Source: Omphiscola glabra
Lineage: Eukaryota > Mollusca > Gastropoda > Lymnaeidae
Assembly: GCA_964017045.1 (NCBI GenBank)
Contig: OZ024807.1
Coordinates: 16,543,941-16,607,940 of the forward strand
Direction of reading: 5' to 3'
DNA length: 64,000 nucleotides
The notes under the pieces are model-generated. The model had not been told where the DNA came from and searched no databases. It saw only the letters and a program-made list of their open reading frames with translations. The stretch's first letter is position 1; every line of letters begins with the position of its first letter. The position numbers and the translations under genes are program-made. This document shows, piece by piece, positions 10,978 to 21,933 of this stretch.

Positions 10978-11631
10978 ACCCTGGCTTTACCAAGTGACGA
11001 CATTTCTCAGATTGAAATGTACACACGTAATCGTCTCCCTTGTTTAATCGCGTGATCTCCAGATAGCGTGACATCAAATGTAAATGGCGTGAGCACGAGT
11101 GTTTAAAAGCGTGACCTCTAGATTGCGTGACATCAAATGTTAGACGCAAAATGTTTTAAGTGTTTTAATTCGAGCCCACCCCTCCCCCTTTTTTCCACCC
11201 CAACCTTAAACAAAACAAACTTGTTCTATTTAAGCATGGGTCTCGTAATGCGTCTCTTTGGACGTGTTTCCATTTTCCGTTACCGGAAGTGTCTGCACAT
11301 CCATGTTGACACGGCTGGACGTAGTTAGAAACGTGAAGGAAATAGGAAGGGGTGCAGTAACAAAAACAGGGGCGGAAAAAAGCCTCCGTAACAGGGCGTC
11401 AAACAAGTTTTTGATATCAAACTTTCTGAACTAATAAATCGACGTGGCGTCTAATCAAATGAAGCGATTCTACTTAACCCCTAACCCCTCTTCAGTACCA
11501 CCAGCCCACCACTCACCTACTAACTATCACACATATTCTCGTTGAGGTTCGAGCTTAAAAGCCCGTAAAGTGCGTGGATAGAGGACACATATTTTTAAAC
11601 CGACTCGGTGTATAGGGTCCTAAACACTAAT
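10978..11631. other. unique spacer
   Basis: Contains a short near-duplicate (GCGTGACATCAAATGT at about 11064 and 11125) and an ETS-like ACCGGAAGTG at 11283. No gene recognised. Confidence 0.4.
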
Positions 11632-11796
11632 GTTCACAATCATAATGGTTCACGTTCACAATCATAATGGTTCGCGTTCACAATCATAATGGTTCACGTT
11701 CACAATCAGACTGGTTCACTTTCACAATCATAATGGTACACGCTCACAATCAGACTGGTTCACGTTCACAATCAGACTGGTTCACATTCATATTTC
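11632..11796. repeat. 22-bp minisatellite, about 7 copies
   Basis: Repeats of TTCACAATCATAATGGTTCA. Later copies have CAGACTGG instead of CATAATGG, and some are shortened. Confidence 0.9.
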
Positions 11797-11891
11797 CACT
11801 GAACAAACTGGGATTGTTGAAGAAAAAACTATTTTCAACAAAAATATTTTGCTACACATTTGGCCGCCCTTAGCAGAACTTCCGCCTAGAC

Positions 11892-12253
11892 CAGGGGTGG
11901 GCAAACTACGGCCCGCGGGCCGCATGCGGCCCGGCAACTGATATTATGTGGCCCTCGAAGGCATTTAGAAATTAAAAAAAATTACTATGTTTTTAAGTTA
12001 TTTTGTTGAATTTTACAGAATTTTATGCACCGTTATGATTTTTAAAACATTTTTGATCAAGTTTCTTTCTCATTTTCTATTTTTTTAAACAGTCCTTGAC
12101 CTTTGTCATGTAATGCTAAAATGCGAAACTACCGATTTTAATATAGGGAAATGTTTATCGATATTTAAAAATTGGACATAATATACATGCTGCCCCCCAA
12201 TAGCTTTACCTTTGTCAATGTGGCCCTCCGCACAAAAAGTTTGCCCACCCCTG
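11892..12253. mobile_element. non-autonomous hAT element with 8-bp target duplication
   Basis: 362 bp with 16-bp inverted ends CAGGGGTGGGCAAACT and AGTTTGCCCACCCCTG. The flanks GCCTAGAC (11884-11891) and GCATAGAC (12254-12261) differ at one base. The subterminal CGGCCCGCGGGCCGCATGCG block and the CAGGGGT start are typical of hAT elements of many animals. The interior is AT-rich without a transposase. Confidence 0.9.
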
Positions 12254-12261
12254 GCATAGAC

Positions 12262-12817
12262 TCTGGAATAGAAAATAAGGCGGTGCAATTTAATGAACAA
12301 ATTATTTAGAAGAGAGTATAGTGAATAAGCAACAATACAAAAAAATTTAATAACGTTTCGTCTTGCTCAGGCGGAAGTGATGTTAAGGATTTATCGAGGA
12401 AGCCATTTTTTTTCCCTTTCAAAAACCACGCCCACAAAAATGCTCTTGATTTGACTGGCATCGGCAAGGAAGAAAACATCCTGAAATGTCTTGATCTTTA
12501 CACATTTATTTCCCCTTTGTTATGTCTGTTCTATATTTATGTTCATGTGAGAGAGATAAAAATAGCACTCAGTCTCCGAAACTTTGACCGGCTGGTTTGA
12601 GATCCTTTCGTTTAGTGTTTCTGGAATGTAAGGATGTATTGTCATGTCTCGAACTGTTGATGTTGTACTAGTTTTTTGGAATATGTCTTTGAAAAGTGGA
12701 AGAGATCTTATTGTTGGGCGTTTATTTCAAACCAGTTAGTGATGACATAATTTGGGCGTGCATCTTATGATTCTTTATTGTTTGTAACATGTAACCACAG
12801 AGAGCTTGAATGCACCG
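12262..12817. other. unique spacer
   Basis: No motif or frame worth noting. AT-rich. Confidence 0.5.
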
Positions 12818-13112
12818 TGTGGATGTGGACGAGAATTGGCTCTGTGGATGTGGTGACAAGTGGATATATGTTGGATGTGGTGAGAGGTGGCTCTGTGTTT
12901 ATTTGGCGAGAAGCAGCTCGCGTACGTATGGTGAGAAGTGGCTAGTGTGGATGTGGTGAGAAGTGGCGTGTGTGGATGAGGTAAGAAGTGGTTCGTGTGG
13001 ATGTGGAGAGAAGTGGTTTGTGTGGGTGTGGTGAGAAGCGGTGTGTGTGGATGTGGTAAAGCTGGCTCGTGTGGGTGCGGTGAGAAGTGGCTCAGTGGGA
13101 TATGGTAAGAAG
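12818..13112. repeat. degenerate 24-bp minisatellite, about 12 copies
   Basis: Diverged repeats built on GTGTGGATGTGGTGAGAAGT. The many substitutions suggest an old array. It ends against copy B of the dispersed family. Confidence 0.85.
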
Positions 13113-13115
13113 TCT

Positions 13116-13450
13116 CACCCGCCTTTACACCGCAGATTTATATCGCTAACTATTTCTGTAAGCTAAAAGAAAATCGTACCCAACAAACGCACTTGCGATC
13201 TATATTTAGAATCTCATTTAGCGCAGTTATCGGGAATTATATTTCGTGAAATCAGTGGCATCTGGTGGCGTTGAAACTTATTTTAAGGGATTGGCTGGTA
13301 ATTTGAACGAATGTGCTGTCATCGGCAACGAGTCTGTAAGCCAAGTTTCAGCTCCATAAGATGACGGGGAGTGGGTCAATTAGCCGTCCGAAGATTTTGC
13401 CTTAAGCAAACCCACGAACAAAAGAGAAGTTAATATAATACAAAGGATGG
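13116..13450 (+). repeat. dispersed repeat family, copy B
   Basis: Starts CACCCGCCTTTACACCGCAG as in copy C. It carries GCGCAGTTATCGGGAATTAT and GTGGGTCAATTAGCCGTCCG, and ends GAAGTTAATATAATACAAAG. About 335 bp, likely close to full length. It lies between two minisatellites. No coding capacity, and the ends are not inverted repeats. Confidence 0.75.
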
Positions 13451-13484
13451 AATAAAAACAACTCATGATGTTAGCACCGTAACT

Positions 13485-13833
13485 TAAAACATATGCTAGC
13501 ACAAACCATCTTAAAACATATGCTAGCACGAACCATCTTAAAACATATGCTAGCACGAACCATCTTAAAACATATGCTAGCACAAACCATCTTAAAACAT
13601 ATGCTAGCACGAACCATCTTAAAACATATGCTAGCACGAACCATCTTAAAACATATGCTAGCACAAACCATCTTAAAACACATGCTAGCACGAACCATCT
13701 TAAAACACATGCTAGCACGAACCATCTTAAAACACATGCTAGCACGAACCATCTTAAAACACATGCTAGCACGAACCATCTTAAAACATATGCTAGCACG
13801 AACCATCTTAAAACATGCTAGCACGAACCACGA
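13485..13833. repeat. 27-bp minisatellite, about 13 copies
   Basis: The unit holds ACATATGCTAGCACGAACCA then TCTTAAA. It contains palindromes CATATG and GCTAGC. Four adjacent middle copies share CACATG, a block spread by recent duplication. Units of 27 bp keep long frames open on both strands, which I judge spurious. Confidence 0.95.
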
Positions 13834-13937
13834 ATACAGAAAATACCTGCTCGCTCTCTCTCTCTCTCTGCAAAGCAGAGGAGATTATATTAGCGAGCTT
13901 TTGATATCAAACTCTCCCGTAGCTTTTGGAGGATAAA

Positions 13938-14071
13938 TGGGTGTGTAAGATTACGGGGTGTGTAAGTGGGTGTGTATGTGGGTGTGTATGTGGGTATGTA
14001 TGTGGGTGTGTATGTGGGTGTGCATGTGGGTGTGTATGTGGGTGTGTATGTGGGTGTGTATGTGTATATGG
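13938..14071. repeat. 12-bp minisatellite, about 11 copies
   Basis: Repeats of GGGTGTGTATGT with single-base variants. Confidence 0.9.
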
Positions 14072-15068
14072 AGCTCGATGCATGTTGGATGTGTTTTGGT
14101 GTGTTAAGAAGATATTGAACTATTTTTCGAATATTTTACATGACTTATGCTGACATGACTTGCACAACCCACTTGTTCCTGAATGACAGGTTCGGGAAAG
14201 CTCAGTCAATTTAAGCATTCGGGAAAACGTTAAAGCTCTCCCCCCCCCCCCCCCCGCCCTCCAACTGTTAAATGATCTACATCTGCCTCTGAACCCAGCA
14301 GACTACAGCTCGAGGTCAGCCCGCCCTGCCACCATTCAACAATAATGGCCCTTAATGGATTAAATCAGGATCTAATCAAATCTGGTTGATAGATTTAGAG
14401 CAGATGTCCCCCCCACCCCGTGCCAACGACCCATAAGGCAGTCCGGTTAAAAACAAAAATGTTTAAACTCAAACTAACTTTTAGAGTATTCCTAAAAGCT
14501 TGGGACAGCTTCATGGGCAGTTCCAAGAAAGTTCTGGGATCTTCTTTGCATGTGTATAGCCTAGGTTAGATTTTTTTAAAAAATGACGTCATAAATTTTT
14601 GCGGCCCCCCCCCCCCCTTGTCACAAAGTGTCACAAATTCTTGACCCCTTCCCCCCTGAGCGTCACTGTATTTTGCGAACGACCCCCTTAGGAATATATG
14701 GCACATAATCTGACAGCTTAGGTTCATGGTTCATGGTTCAACATGATGTAAACAACTATTCACGAGACACAGTACGTCAAAGGACACCCTTTTAATTCGT
14801 TGAACTTAAGCGTCACCCCACTGCTTTTAATGCAGTGTGGCAAGGTTAATGGACAGAGCTAAAGGTGAGTAGAGTGTGTGTGCATAAGTGGCGCCTGTTT
14901 CATTTGAGTGGTAAGTAGACAACAATCCCTCGGTCATCGCCTCGATTAATCTGTGGAGGTGTAAATAGCCGCTAACTTTCCTGCACTCCGGTTATACGAC
15001 GCTCGGTCGAATTCTAACAGTTCCACGTAATGTGTCGGTTTTCTTGCTGTTTATTTGAAGCACTGAGA
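14072..15068. other. unique spacer with C tracts
   Basis: C16 at 14240-14255 and C13 at 14605-14617. No gene, repeat family or transposon end recognised. Confidence 0.4.
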
Positions 15069-15237
15069 CGGCAAAGACATCACGGTAAGTAGACACGGAC
15101 ACATCAAAGTCATCACGGTAAGTAAACACTGACACATCAAAGTCATCACGGTAACTAAACACTGACACACCAAAGTCATCACGGTAAGTAAACACTGACA
15201 CATCAAAATCATCACGGTAAGTAAACACTGAGTCATC
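15069..15237. repeat. 33-bp minisatellite, 5 copies, with splice-donor-like core
   Basis: The unit includes CATCACGGTAAGTAAACACT. GGTAAGT, identical to the consensus 5' splice site core, occurs in four of five copies (first at 15084-15090). The fifth has GGTAACT. Confidence 0.9.
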
Positions 15238-15483
15238 GAAAGGCATGTTGAAGCAAATTCTCTAGAGTGTGTTTTTTTTTTACGCGTGCCTCTGACGACA
15301 CCGAACCCAAACCACCATGGGGTTTATTTACACTTTGGTCAAATCCTTAAATCGCTGAAAGCTCTGAGCTTGCTTCTTTTTGTGTGATTTCTCCAAACTT
15401 CTCCAGCGTATGTTCCAATGCAGACCAATGACCCTCCATGAGTCAAAAATAGCAGGTAAATTTGAGAATTCGATTGTAATAGT

Positions 15484-16145
15484 ACACATATACCTCGCTA
15501 TACGGCTGCTCTTTATACGGCATTTCGCTATTACGGCCTTTTTAAATTATGGCACTTTTTCGGTTTACGGCCCACGATGTTTCATTATATGGCCAACAGC
15601 TAACTGCAAAGAACCTATCAAATGCACTTTCATATTTTGAGCAGGGAATGAAATCCTTCTTCAGAATGATCCCGACGAAGAACGCAGCGCTAAAGTGTCT
15701 AGAGGAGTAAATTCAGCAATTGCCTATTTCAAAACTCTTTTAAAAGAAACAGAAAGCACGGCGAAGCAGACAACTTTGCACCAATATTTTCAACTGGATC
15801 AATCCACAACAGCGGGAAGTGAGGATGGCAGATGATTTTTCGTGTTAATGTTCATCAGATTATAAAGTTTCTAAACATTTTATTTTATGTATAAATATGT
15901 GCATATGATTTCTTTTGTTTTTTAATTTATATGTTTATTTTTTTAATTTCTGTTTACTATTACAATGTTTGGTATTTTTATTTTTATAGGATATAAAAGA
16001 ATAAAATGATTTATGAACTAACGACTATATTATTTTATACAAAAATTGGAACAGATCCAATTAAATTTGTATGGGTTTATATCAAAATTATTGATTCATT
16101 ATACGGCTTTTCGCTTTACGGCCAACTTTTCCGGAACGTACAGTG
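15484..16145 (+). mobile_element. internally deleted Tigger/pogo-like transposon
   Basis: The 5' end has TATACCTCGCTATACGGCTG then TTATACGGCATTTCGCTATT. The 3' end has the inverted counterpart TTATACGGCTTTTCGCTTTA then CGGCCAACTTTTCCGG. Such 'ctcgctatacgg' ends are typical of Tigger elements. Between them only the C-terminus of the transposase remains (15641-15835). The middle of the coding region, including the catalytic DDE part, is lost. Confidence 0.75.
15641..15835 (+). pseudogene. Tigger transposase C-terminal fragment with PIP box
   Basis: A 64-codon open frame, preceded by a stop, ends in a TGA at 15833. It reads EERSAKVSRGVNSAIAYFKT and then, after a charged linker, QTTLHQYF (15767-15790). 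QTTLHQYF fits the PCNA-interaction consensus Q-x-x-L/I/M-x-x-F/Y-F/Y, and pogo/Tigger transposases are known to end in such motifs. The fragment has no catalytic residues and no DNA-binding domain. Confidence 0.75.
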
Positions 16146-16305
16146 TCAATAATTTTTACCCACCCATCCCTGGATTGGGAAAAGGTTCTTTACGTTCAAA
16201 TGCATTCTATTAGTTTTAAAAGAATGCTATCAGGTTGACGCAAATTCAAGAATTTATTTTCTGGAGGGTTCTAACTTATTTCTTATATATTTAATTATTC
16301 TCTCT

Positions 16306-16797
16306 CTCGCTCATCCATACCCATGTCCTTGTTCTCGCTTTCGCTCATCCCATATGTCCTAATTTTCTCTCTCGCTCAACCCCACCTATGCCCTTATTTA
16401 TCTTTCTCGCTCATCCCCGCTATGCCCTTATTTATCTTTCTCACTCATCCCCGCTATGCCCTTATTTTCTCTCTCGCTCATCCCCATCTATGTCACTATT
16501 TGCTCTCTCGCATATCCAGCACCTATGTCCTTATTTTCTCTCTCGTTCATTCCCCAACATATGCCTTCATTTTCTCTCTCGCTCAACCCCACCTATGCCC
16601 TTATTTATCTTTCTCGCTCATCCCCGCTATGCCCTTATTTTCTTTCTCGCTCATCCCCCACCCATGCCCTTATTTTCTCTCTCGCTCATCCCCCACCCAT
16701 GCCCTTATTTTCTCTCTCGCTCATCCCCCACCAATGCCCTTATTTTCTCTCTCGCTCATCCTCCATCCATGCCCTTATTATCTCTCTCGCTCGTCCA
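16306..16797. repeat. about 33-bp pyrimidine-rich minisatellite, about 15 copies
   Basis: The unit has TATGCCCTTATTTTCTCTCT then CGCTCATCCCC. The plus strand is strongly pyrimidine-biased. Copies with TTATTTATCTTT come in pairs at about 16398 and 16600, showing block duplication. Open in three plus frames for 117 to 179 codons without biological meaning. Confidence 0.9.
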
Positions 16798-18186
16798 AAC
16801 TCAGATTGACGTACAAGGGGACGTTAATGTACCCATGGTTTTCATTCGTGAGAGTGAGTTAACTTTTCTTGTTTCCTGAAATGAATAATTAAGTTACCCG
16901 CAGTGACGTCATTGGGCTAAAATAAGAGGAAGTACTCAGGTTGCTTTTTGAGCTAAAAGCGGGGTTATGGGACCTGATCACGACAGCGGCCCCTTCTCTC
17001 CCTCTAACACCCCCCCCCCTCACACACACACAGTTTCATAGAGAAACGGCATACATTATTTATAGCAACTATATCTATTTATAGCCATCGTGTCAGCTGA
17101 CTTGTCAGTAAAAATGTTTTTCTCACGTCAAATTCGTTATTAGAACGGAAAACAAAACCAATTCCCTGAACAAAGAAGACAACCCATGCAGCGACAGAAT
17201 GTTTGTGCTATTCCAAATGGACGGAAACATAAATTGTTCTATGCTTAGTTTTCCCCACGAAATAACATCGATTGCTACAGGTGTATGTCTGTAACATTGT
17301 AATTAGGGGAAGAGACTGCAATCAGGTCAGAACAATGGAAATGAGCGAAACAAAGAATGAGAAAACCTGAGGGGGAAAAAATAACTCAAGAAAACAACGA
17401 ACGTGTCGGCGAGACGCCTTCACCTTGCCGTCCTCTCGGATACAACATTGCAGCTAAGCGTTTTTTTTTTAAAAATTCTCTTTTTATTCTGTTTGTTCGC
17501 TCATGAAGGCTTTTTGTCGACATGTTTTTTTTTTTTTTTTTTTAGTTCTTTTGTTTTTTCAGGTTTTCCCATATTTTTTTGTACACTCATTTCCATAACA
17601 CTTTAATTTTAGCCGAGAAACAAATGATCTCGCGTGTCCAGAATTGCCGGTACAACTAGTTACTAAGTTACTTTATATGTTACCCTTTAGCATCAGTTAT
17701 CAGCAGATAACATTTCAGTGCCACACTTTTGTTTGGTAATTTCCACAAGGCAGTTGAATTCGTGGCCGAATTTTCGAGAGAGACACCCGTAGTTCAATCT
17801 TCGACAGACAAAATTCGTTTGCGTTCTCTTGGTTTTGGTGGTGGCCGAAGCAGAAAATCCTCGCCCCGCACATGTAAGAGGTTGAAAACTTAAACAGAAG
17901 TCGCAAAGATTTTCCAGCGCTAGCCAGCTGCTCGTTTTCAACTAGTCACCCAAAACACATGCAAGTTCAACTCAGTATCTTTTTAGCTCCAGCGTTCTGT
18001 CAGTCACAACGCTAACGAGCCCTCCCACCCCCCTTTTTCTTCCTTCAAAGTAAACTGTCCTTGGCACGGTTAAAATTATTATCCAGAAACGGGTTTCTAA
18101 CCCAGTCGTAAAGTATTGGTGAACCGATTACGACGGGAAATATTTGCTGAGTCTATTCAACAGAGCATCCGAATGGGGCATTAATC
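16798..18186. other. unique region, 1.4 kb
   Basis: Contains a short CA run (about 17021-17031), poly-T near 17460 and 17527-17545, and overlapping minus-strand frames at 17693-17941 without recognisable domains. Nothing firm. Confidence 0.4.
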
Positions 18187-18418
18187 AATGGAAGAATTTC
18201 TTGGTAATTTCTGGATAATTTCTTGGTAATTTCTTGATCATTTCTTGGTAAATCTTGATCATTTCTTGATAATTTCTTGATCTTTTCTAGGTAATTTCTT
18301 GATCATTTCTTGGTAATTCTTGATCATTTGTTGATAATTTCTTGAAAATTTCTTGGTAATTTCTTGATAATTTCTTGCTAATTTCTTGGTCATTTCTGGG
18401 TCATTTCTTGGTCATTCA
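18187..18418. repeat. about 10- to 11-bp simple minisatellite
   Basis: Some 20 imperfect copies of ATTTCTTGGTA or ATTTCTTGATC. Confidence 0.9.
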
Positions 18419-18673
18419 ACACAAGGAAACATTTTGGAATTTTAACAGATGAATGCTCCCTTCAAATTACCAATTTCTTCAGAAAAACTTTCATTCTGTC
18501 AGTTGAAGTCAATACGTTTTCATGTTATGCTAGCATTTCATAACTCGTAATGTTCAATTCATGTAGTAAATTGGCCAGATAAGCTAGTTTGAAAGTACTA
18601 ACACTCGCTCCTGGGTAATTCTTCAAAATCCTTCAGGGATCTTGAATACAGAACATCAATTCTTAGAAACAAA

Positions 18674-18956
18674 TCGTACGTCCGTGTGTTGGGTGGGTGT
18701 GGCATGGTCACCGAGACAGCCATTGTACGTCCATGTGTTGGGTGGGTGTGGCATGGTCACCGAGACAGCCATCGTACGTCCGTGTGTTGGGTGAGTGTGA
18801 CGTGGTCACCGAGACAGCCATCGTACGCCCGTGTGTTGGGCGAGTGTGACATGGTTCCCAAGACAGCCATCGTACGTCCATGTGTTGGGTGAGTGTGGCA
18901 TGGTCACCGAGACAGCCATCGTACATCCGTTTGTTGGGTGAGAGTGACATGGTCCA
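18674..18956. repeat. 49-bp minisatellite derived from hAT transposase coding sequence, 6 copies
   Basis: Period 49 bp (18676 to 18725). On the minus strand each copy encodes D-H-x-T-x-T-Q-x-x-DVRWLSR, 16 codons plus one base. That is the conserved hAT stretch that follows LCE-M in the adjoining transposase fragment. Since 49 is not a multiple of 3, consecutive copies change frame, so the amplification happened at DNA level and not as a protein repeat. Confidence 0.85.
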
Positions 18957-19265
18957 CTTCCATACTTTCACAAAGTTTGGAGACCTGGCAAACATTTTAG
19001 AGGTCTCATCTTTAGATAATGAAATATTTTCACCACCATGTCCATAAGCTGCTTTAACTTGGCTCCAGTGGTCACAGTAACGAGCGCATCTCTGTGGATG
19101 AAACAGGGCGTGACTGTGTCGCACTAGCGAGACACAACCTCTGATATTTCCCGCCATAGCAGGGGCGCCATCCGTACAAATGCCAACGCAGTTGTTGTTG
19201 TTTTTTTGTGGTCCAGTTCAAGTCACATGACTTCAAATATGAATTGGTCATTACAATTTGAAATG
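18957..19265 (-). pseudogene. hAT transposase fragment (ZBED5/FAM200-like group)
   Basis: Minus strand, from high to low coordinates. SYLKSCDLNW precedes NNCVGICTDGAPAMAGNIRG (about 19190-19130), the hAT box holding the catalytic Asp of CTDGAP. A frameshift near 19100 leads to TPCFIHRDALV, the hallmark CxxHR box, then KLKQLMDMVVK and LKMRPLK. A second shift leads to KLCESMEVDHVTLTQQ and DVRWLSR, where the 49-bp array begins. The motif order and spacing match hAT transposases of the group domesticated in vertebrates as ZBED5, FAM200 and SCAND3. The N-terminal zinc finger and C-terminal dimerisation domain are absent here. Confidence 0.85.
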
Positions 19266-19360
19266 GACACACACATTTTTGAAGATTTCGCATTTTCCAA
19301 TAAATTGAATTGTCATGTTGCTTGATTTTGTTTAAAATTTAATTATGTGTGCTTTCAAAG

Positions 19361-19550
19361 AAGGTCATTTCAGACAAGGAGGTCGAAGGTCATTTCAGAC
19401 AAGGAGGTCGAAGGTCATTTCAGACAAGGAGGTCGAAGGTCATTTCAGACAAGGAGGTCGAAGGTCATTTCAGACAAGGAGGTTGAAGGTCATTTCAGGT
19501 CAAGGAGGTCGAAGGTCATTTCGGGCAAGACGGTCATTTCATACAAGGAG
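19361..19550. repeat. 25-bp minisatellite, about 8 copies, with DR1-like sites
   Basis: The unit has GAAGGTCATTTCAGACAAGG then AGGTC. The junction AGGTCGAAGGTCA is a direct repeat of nuclear-receptor half-sites with one base spacing (one mismatch). It occurs at 19380, 19405, 19430, 19455 and 19506, with a variant at 19480. Confidence 0.9.
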
Positions 19551-20627
19551 ATACTTTTGAGGAGTTCCAATTTATTCTATAAGACCTACCCATCGGGTTA
19601 ATACCACGTATAACCTTACAAAGTAGCTTTCGTTGTTAAAAATCCACGTCACGCATTCAAATCAAAATATCGAATATTCTATAAATAAATGCGTCGAAAT
19701 TGTAGCAAAACTTTTTAGTGGCTGTATTTTTTTTTTTACTTAATTTCCCCGATTAATAACTAGCTAGGATGAAGTGCACTGTTTTCGCATTTATTAAATT
19801 CGATTAAAGTTCCGTTCGAACAACAACAAAAAACGTTCGATCAAATTTCCATCGACCAAATTTCTTTCTATACAAAAAATTGTCCTGATACGCGTTTCTA
19901 AGCCTCTTTCTTGAAACAAACCGGAAGCTGTCACGCGGGGTTTCCTTGTTTATTTCCGGAACTACCAGATTCTTGTCTTCCTTTCAGGAGAGTTACGTCA
20001 TTCTCCCACGACTCTGAGATATTTCAATGAACGCTGATAACTACACTCGAGGAAAAAAATAATAATTAAGATAGCATAATTGAGATAATTCTTCACGAAA
20101 CTTGAATTTCCGGAAATTATAAATGTGTTTCAACGACAAAAAAAAATTATTAGTATATTAAGAAAATTATTTTGAATTCCTTTCAAAAGTTAACATTTTA
20201 GAATGCCATTATATTTGTTCCTGTCCTTTCTTTGGCTTTGAGCAGAACCACTTGTTTTTAGTTTTTGATAGACATGCTAAGTATTGGAAAGTCTTACTGA
20301 ACTTGGCATATAAAAACCATTGAGTGGTGTATTTGTCAAGCATTGTCCCAAAAGCATCTTAAAATTTTAATGGTCAGCAGGAATAGAAACATGGTGTTAT
20401 TGCGTCTCTTACATTGATTTAGGTCAAAGCTTTAAATAATCATATTTAATGCCAATGGCATCGTTTTCATTCTTGCGACTAGGATTTATGTTTTCTAGTT
20501 GCATAGACCGGGCTTCGGGGGAGCGCTTGCCTTAATTTACGGGACATTTAAGTGAAAATAGCGTTGAAACTATGGGGCTGGTATGGTGGGAACACACTGC
20601 TATGAACAGGCAACAATGAATGAACAG
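19551..20627. other. unique AT-rich region
   Basis: About 1.1 kb with no repeats, transposon ends or frames that I can support. Confidence 0.4.
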
Positions 20628-20952
20628 GCATGAACGGGGGCACATGCACAGGCATGAACAGGGGCACATTAACTTGGGTACATGAACGGGGTCACATGAA
20701 CTTGGGCACATAAACTTGGTTAAATGATTTTTGGCACATGAACTTGGGTAAATGAACTTGGCTAAATGAAATTGGATAAATGAACTTGGGTAAATGAACT
20801 TGGGTAAATGAACTTGGGCACATGAACTTGGGTACATGAACTTGGGTAAATGAACTTGGGCACATGAACTTTGGCACATGAACTTGGGTAAATGAACTTG
20901 GGCAAATGAACTTGGGCACATGAACGGGGCTACATGAACGGGGGTACATGCA
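20628..20952. repeat. 14-bp minisatellite, about 23 copies
   Basis: Repeats of ATGAACTTGGGTAA with CAC, TAC and AAT variants. Edge copies have ACGGGG instead of CTTGGG. Confidence 0.95.
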
Positions 20953-21372
20953 CCTGGTCTCTGAATAGACAGTCATGAAACAAAGAACACGAAAAGGCAG
21001 AAAATAGTGTTTTCCTGAGATTAATCAGACACAAACAATTTGTGTCAATAAAACAATATATGTTCAGCTTTAATAATGATCGTGCAGAACACACATGTAA
21101 ACGATTCGGCAAATGCCTTCATCAGTGGGGAAAAAAAACAACAAACAAACAAAAAATTCACAATTCTAAATTAAATTTGCATGCTATATATTTACGAGTG
21201 TCCTACCTAAGAGGAGAGAAAAGAATACGTATGGGGTCAAGGACCTGACAAAAACAAAGCTCGAAGAACGTTTTGATTAACGTCGCAGCATCGTGCCCAG
21301 AAGTACTGGGACTAGACATTTTTTATCACAGTGTGTGATAAAATACAATGAATTAATGTGGATAAGTTAATA
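20953..21372. other. unique spacer
   Basis: Nothing recognised. A-rich stretch at 21130-21160. Confidence 0.4.
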
Positions 21373-21380
21373 CTTTTAAC

Positions 21381-21933
21381 CAGGCCTGCACAACATACGG
21401 CCCGCACGCACCCACTTTGCGGCCCGCGAAGTAACGAAATTTCTTTATTATTTTAATTTTCTTAATAGCTTCCTCCCCCACCCCGGCCTATTTTCTTTTG
21501 GCCCACGCAAGTGATGTCCTATTTTCGTTTGGCCCGCACAAGTGCTGTCCTATTTTCGTTTGGCCCACACAAGTGCTGTCCTATTTTCGTTTGGCCTGCA
21601 CAAGTGCTGTCCTATTTTCTTTTGGCCCGCACAAGTGCTGTCCTATTTTCTTTTGGCCCACACAAGTGCTGTCCTATTTTCTTTTGGCCCACACAAGTGC
21701 TGTCCTATTTTCTTTTGGCCCACACAAGTGCTGTCCTATTTTCTTTTGGCCCACACAAGTGCTGTCCTATTTTCTTTTGGCCCACACAAGTGCTGTCCTA
21801 TTTTAGTTTGGCCCACGCAAGTGCTGTCCTATTTTCTTTTGGCCCACACAAGTGCAGTCCTATTTTCTTTTGGCCCACACACGTTTTTCATAAAGTATTG
21901 CGGCCCGCCTTACATTTGAGTTGTGCAGGCCTG
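21381..21933. mobile_element. non-autonomous hAT element enclosing a minisatellite
   Basis: Inverted ends CAGGCCTGCACAACATACGG and, at 21920-21933, TTGTGCAGGCCTG. The subterminal parts are GCGGCCCGC on both sides. A perfect 8-bp target duplication CTTTTAAC lies at 21373-21380 and 21934-21941. Length is 553 bp, of which about 400 bp is a 31-bp tandem array, so the element without the array would be about 150-180 bp, a usual MITE size. Confidence 0.9.
21490..21886. repeat. 31-bp minisatellite inside the hAT element, about 13 copies
   Basis: The unit has TTTTGGCCCACACAAGTGCT then GTCCTATTTTC. The first copies have TTTCGTTTGGCC and the later ones TTTCTTTTGGCC, so the variants are clustered. The GGCCCACA core resembles the element's own subterminal GCCCGCACGC, which suggests growth from element sequence. 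Confidence 0.95.

Noticed and set aside
13485..13833. CRISPR-like array
   Set aside because: Units follow each other without spacers and the window is eukaryotic; it is an ordinary minisatellite. The same applies to the other arrays.
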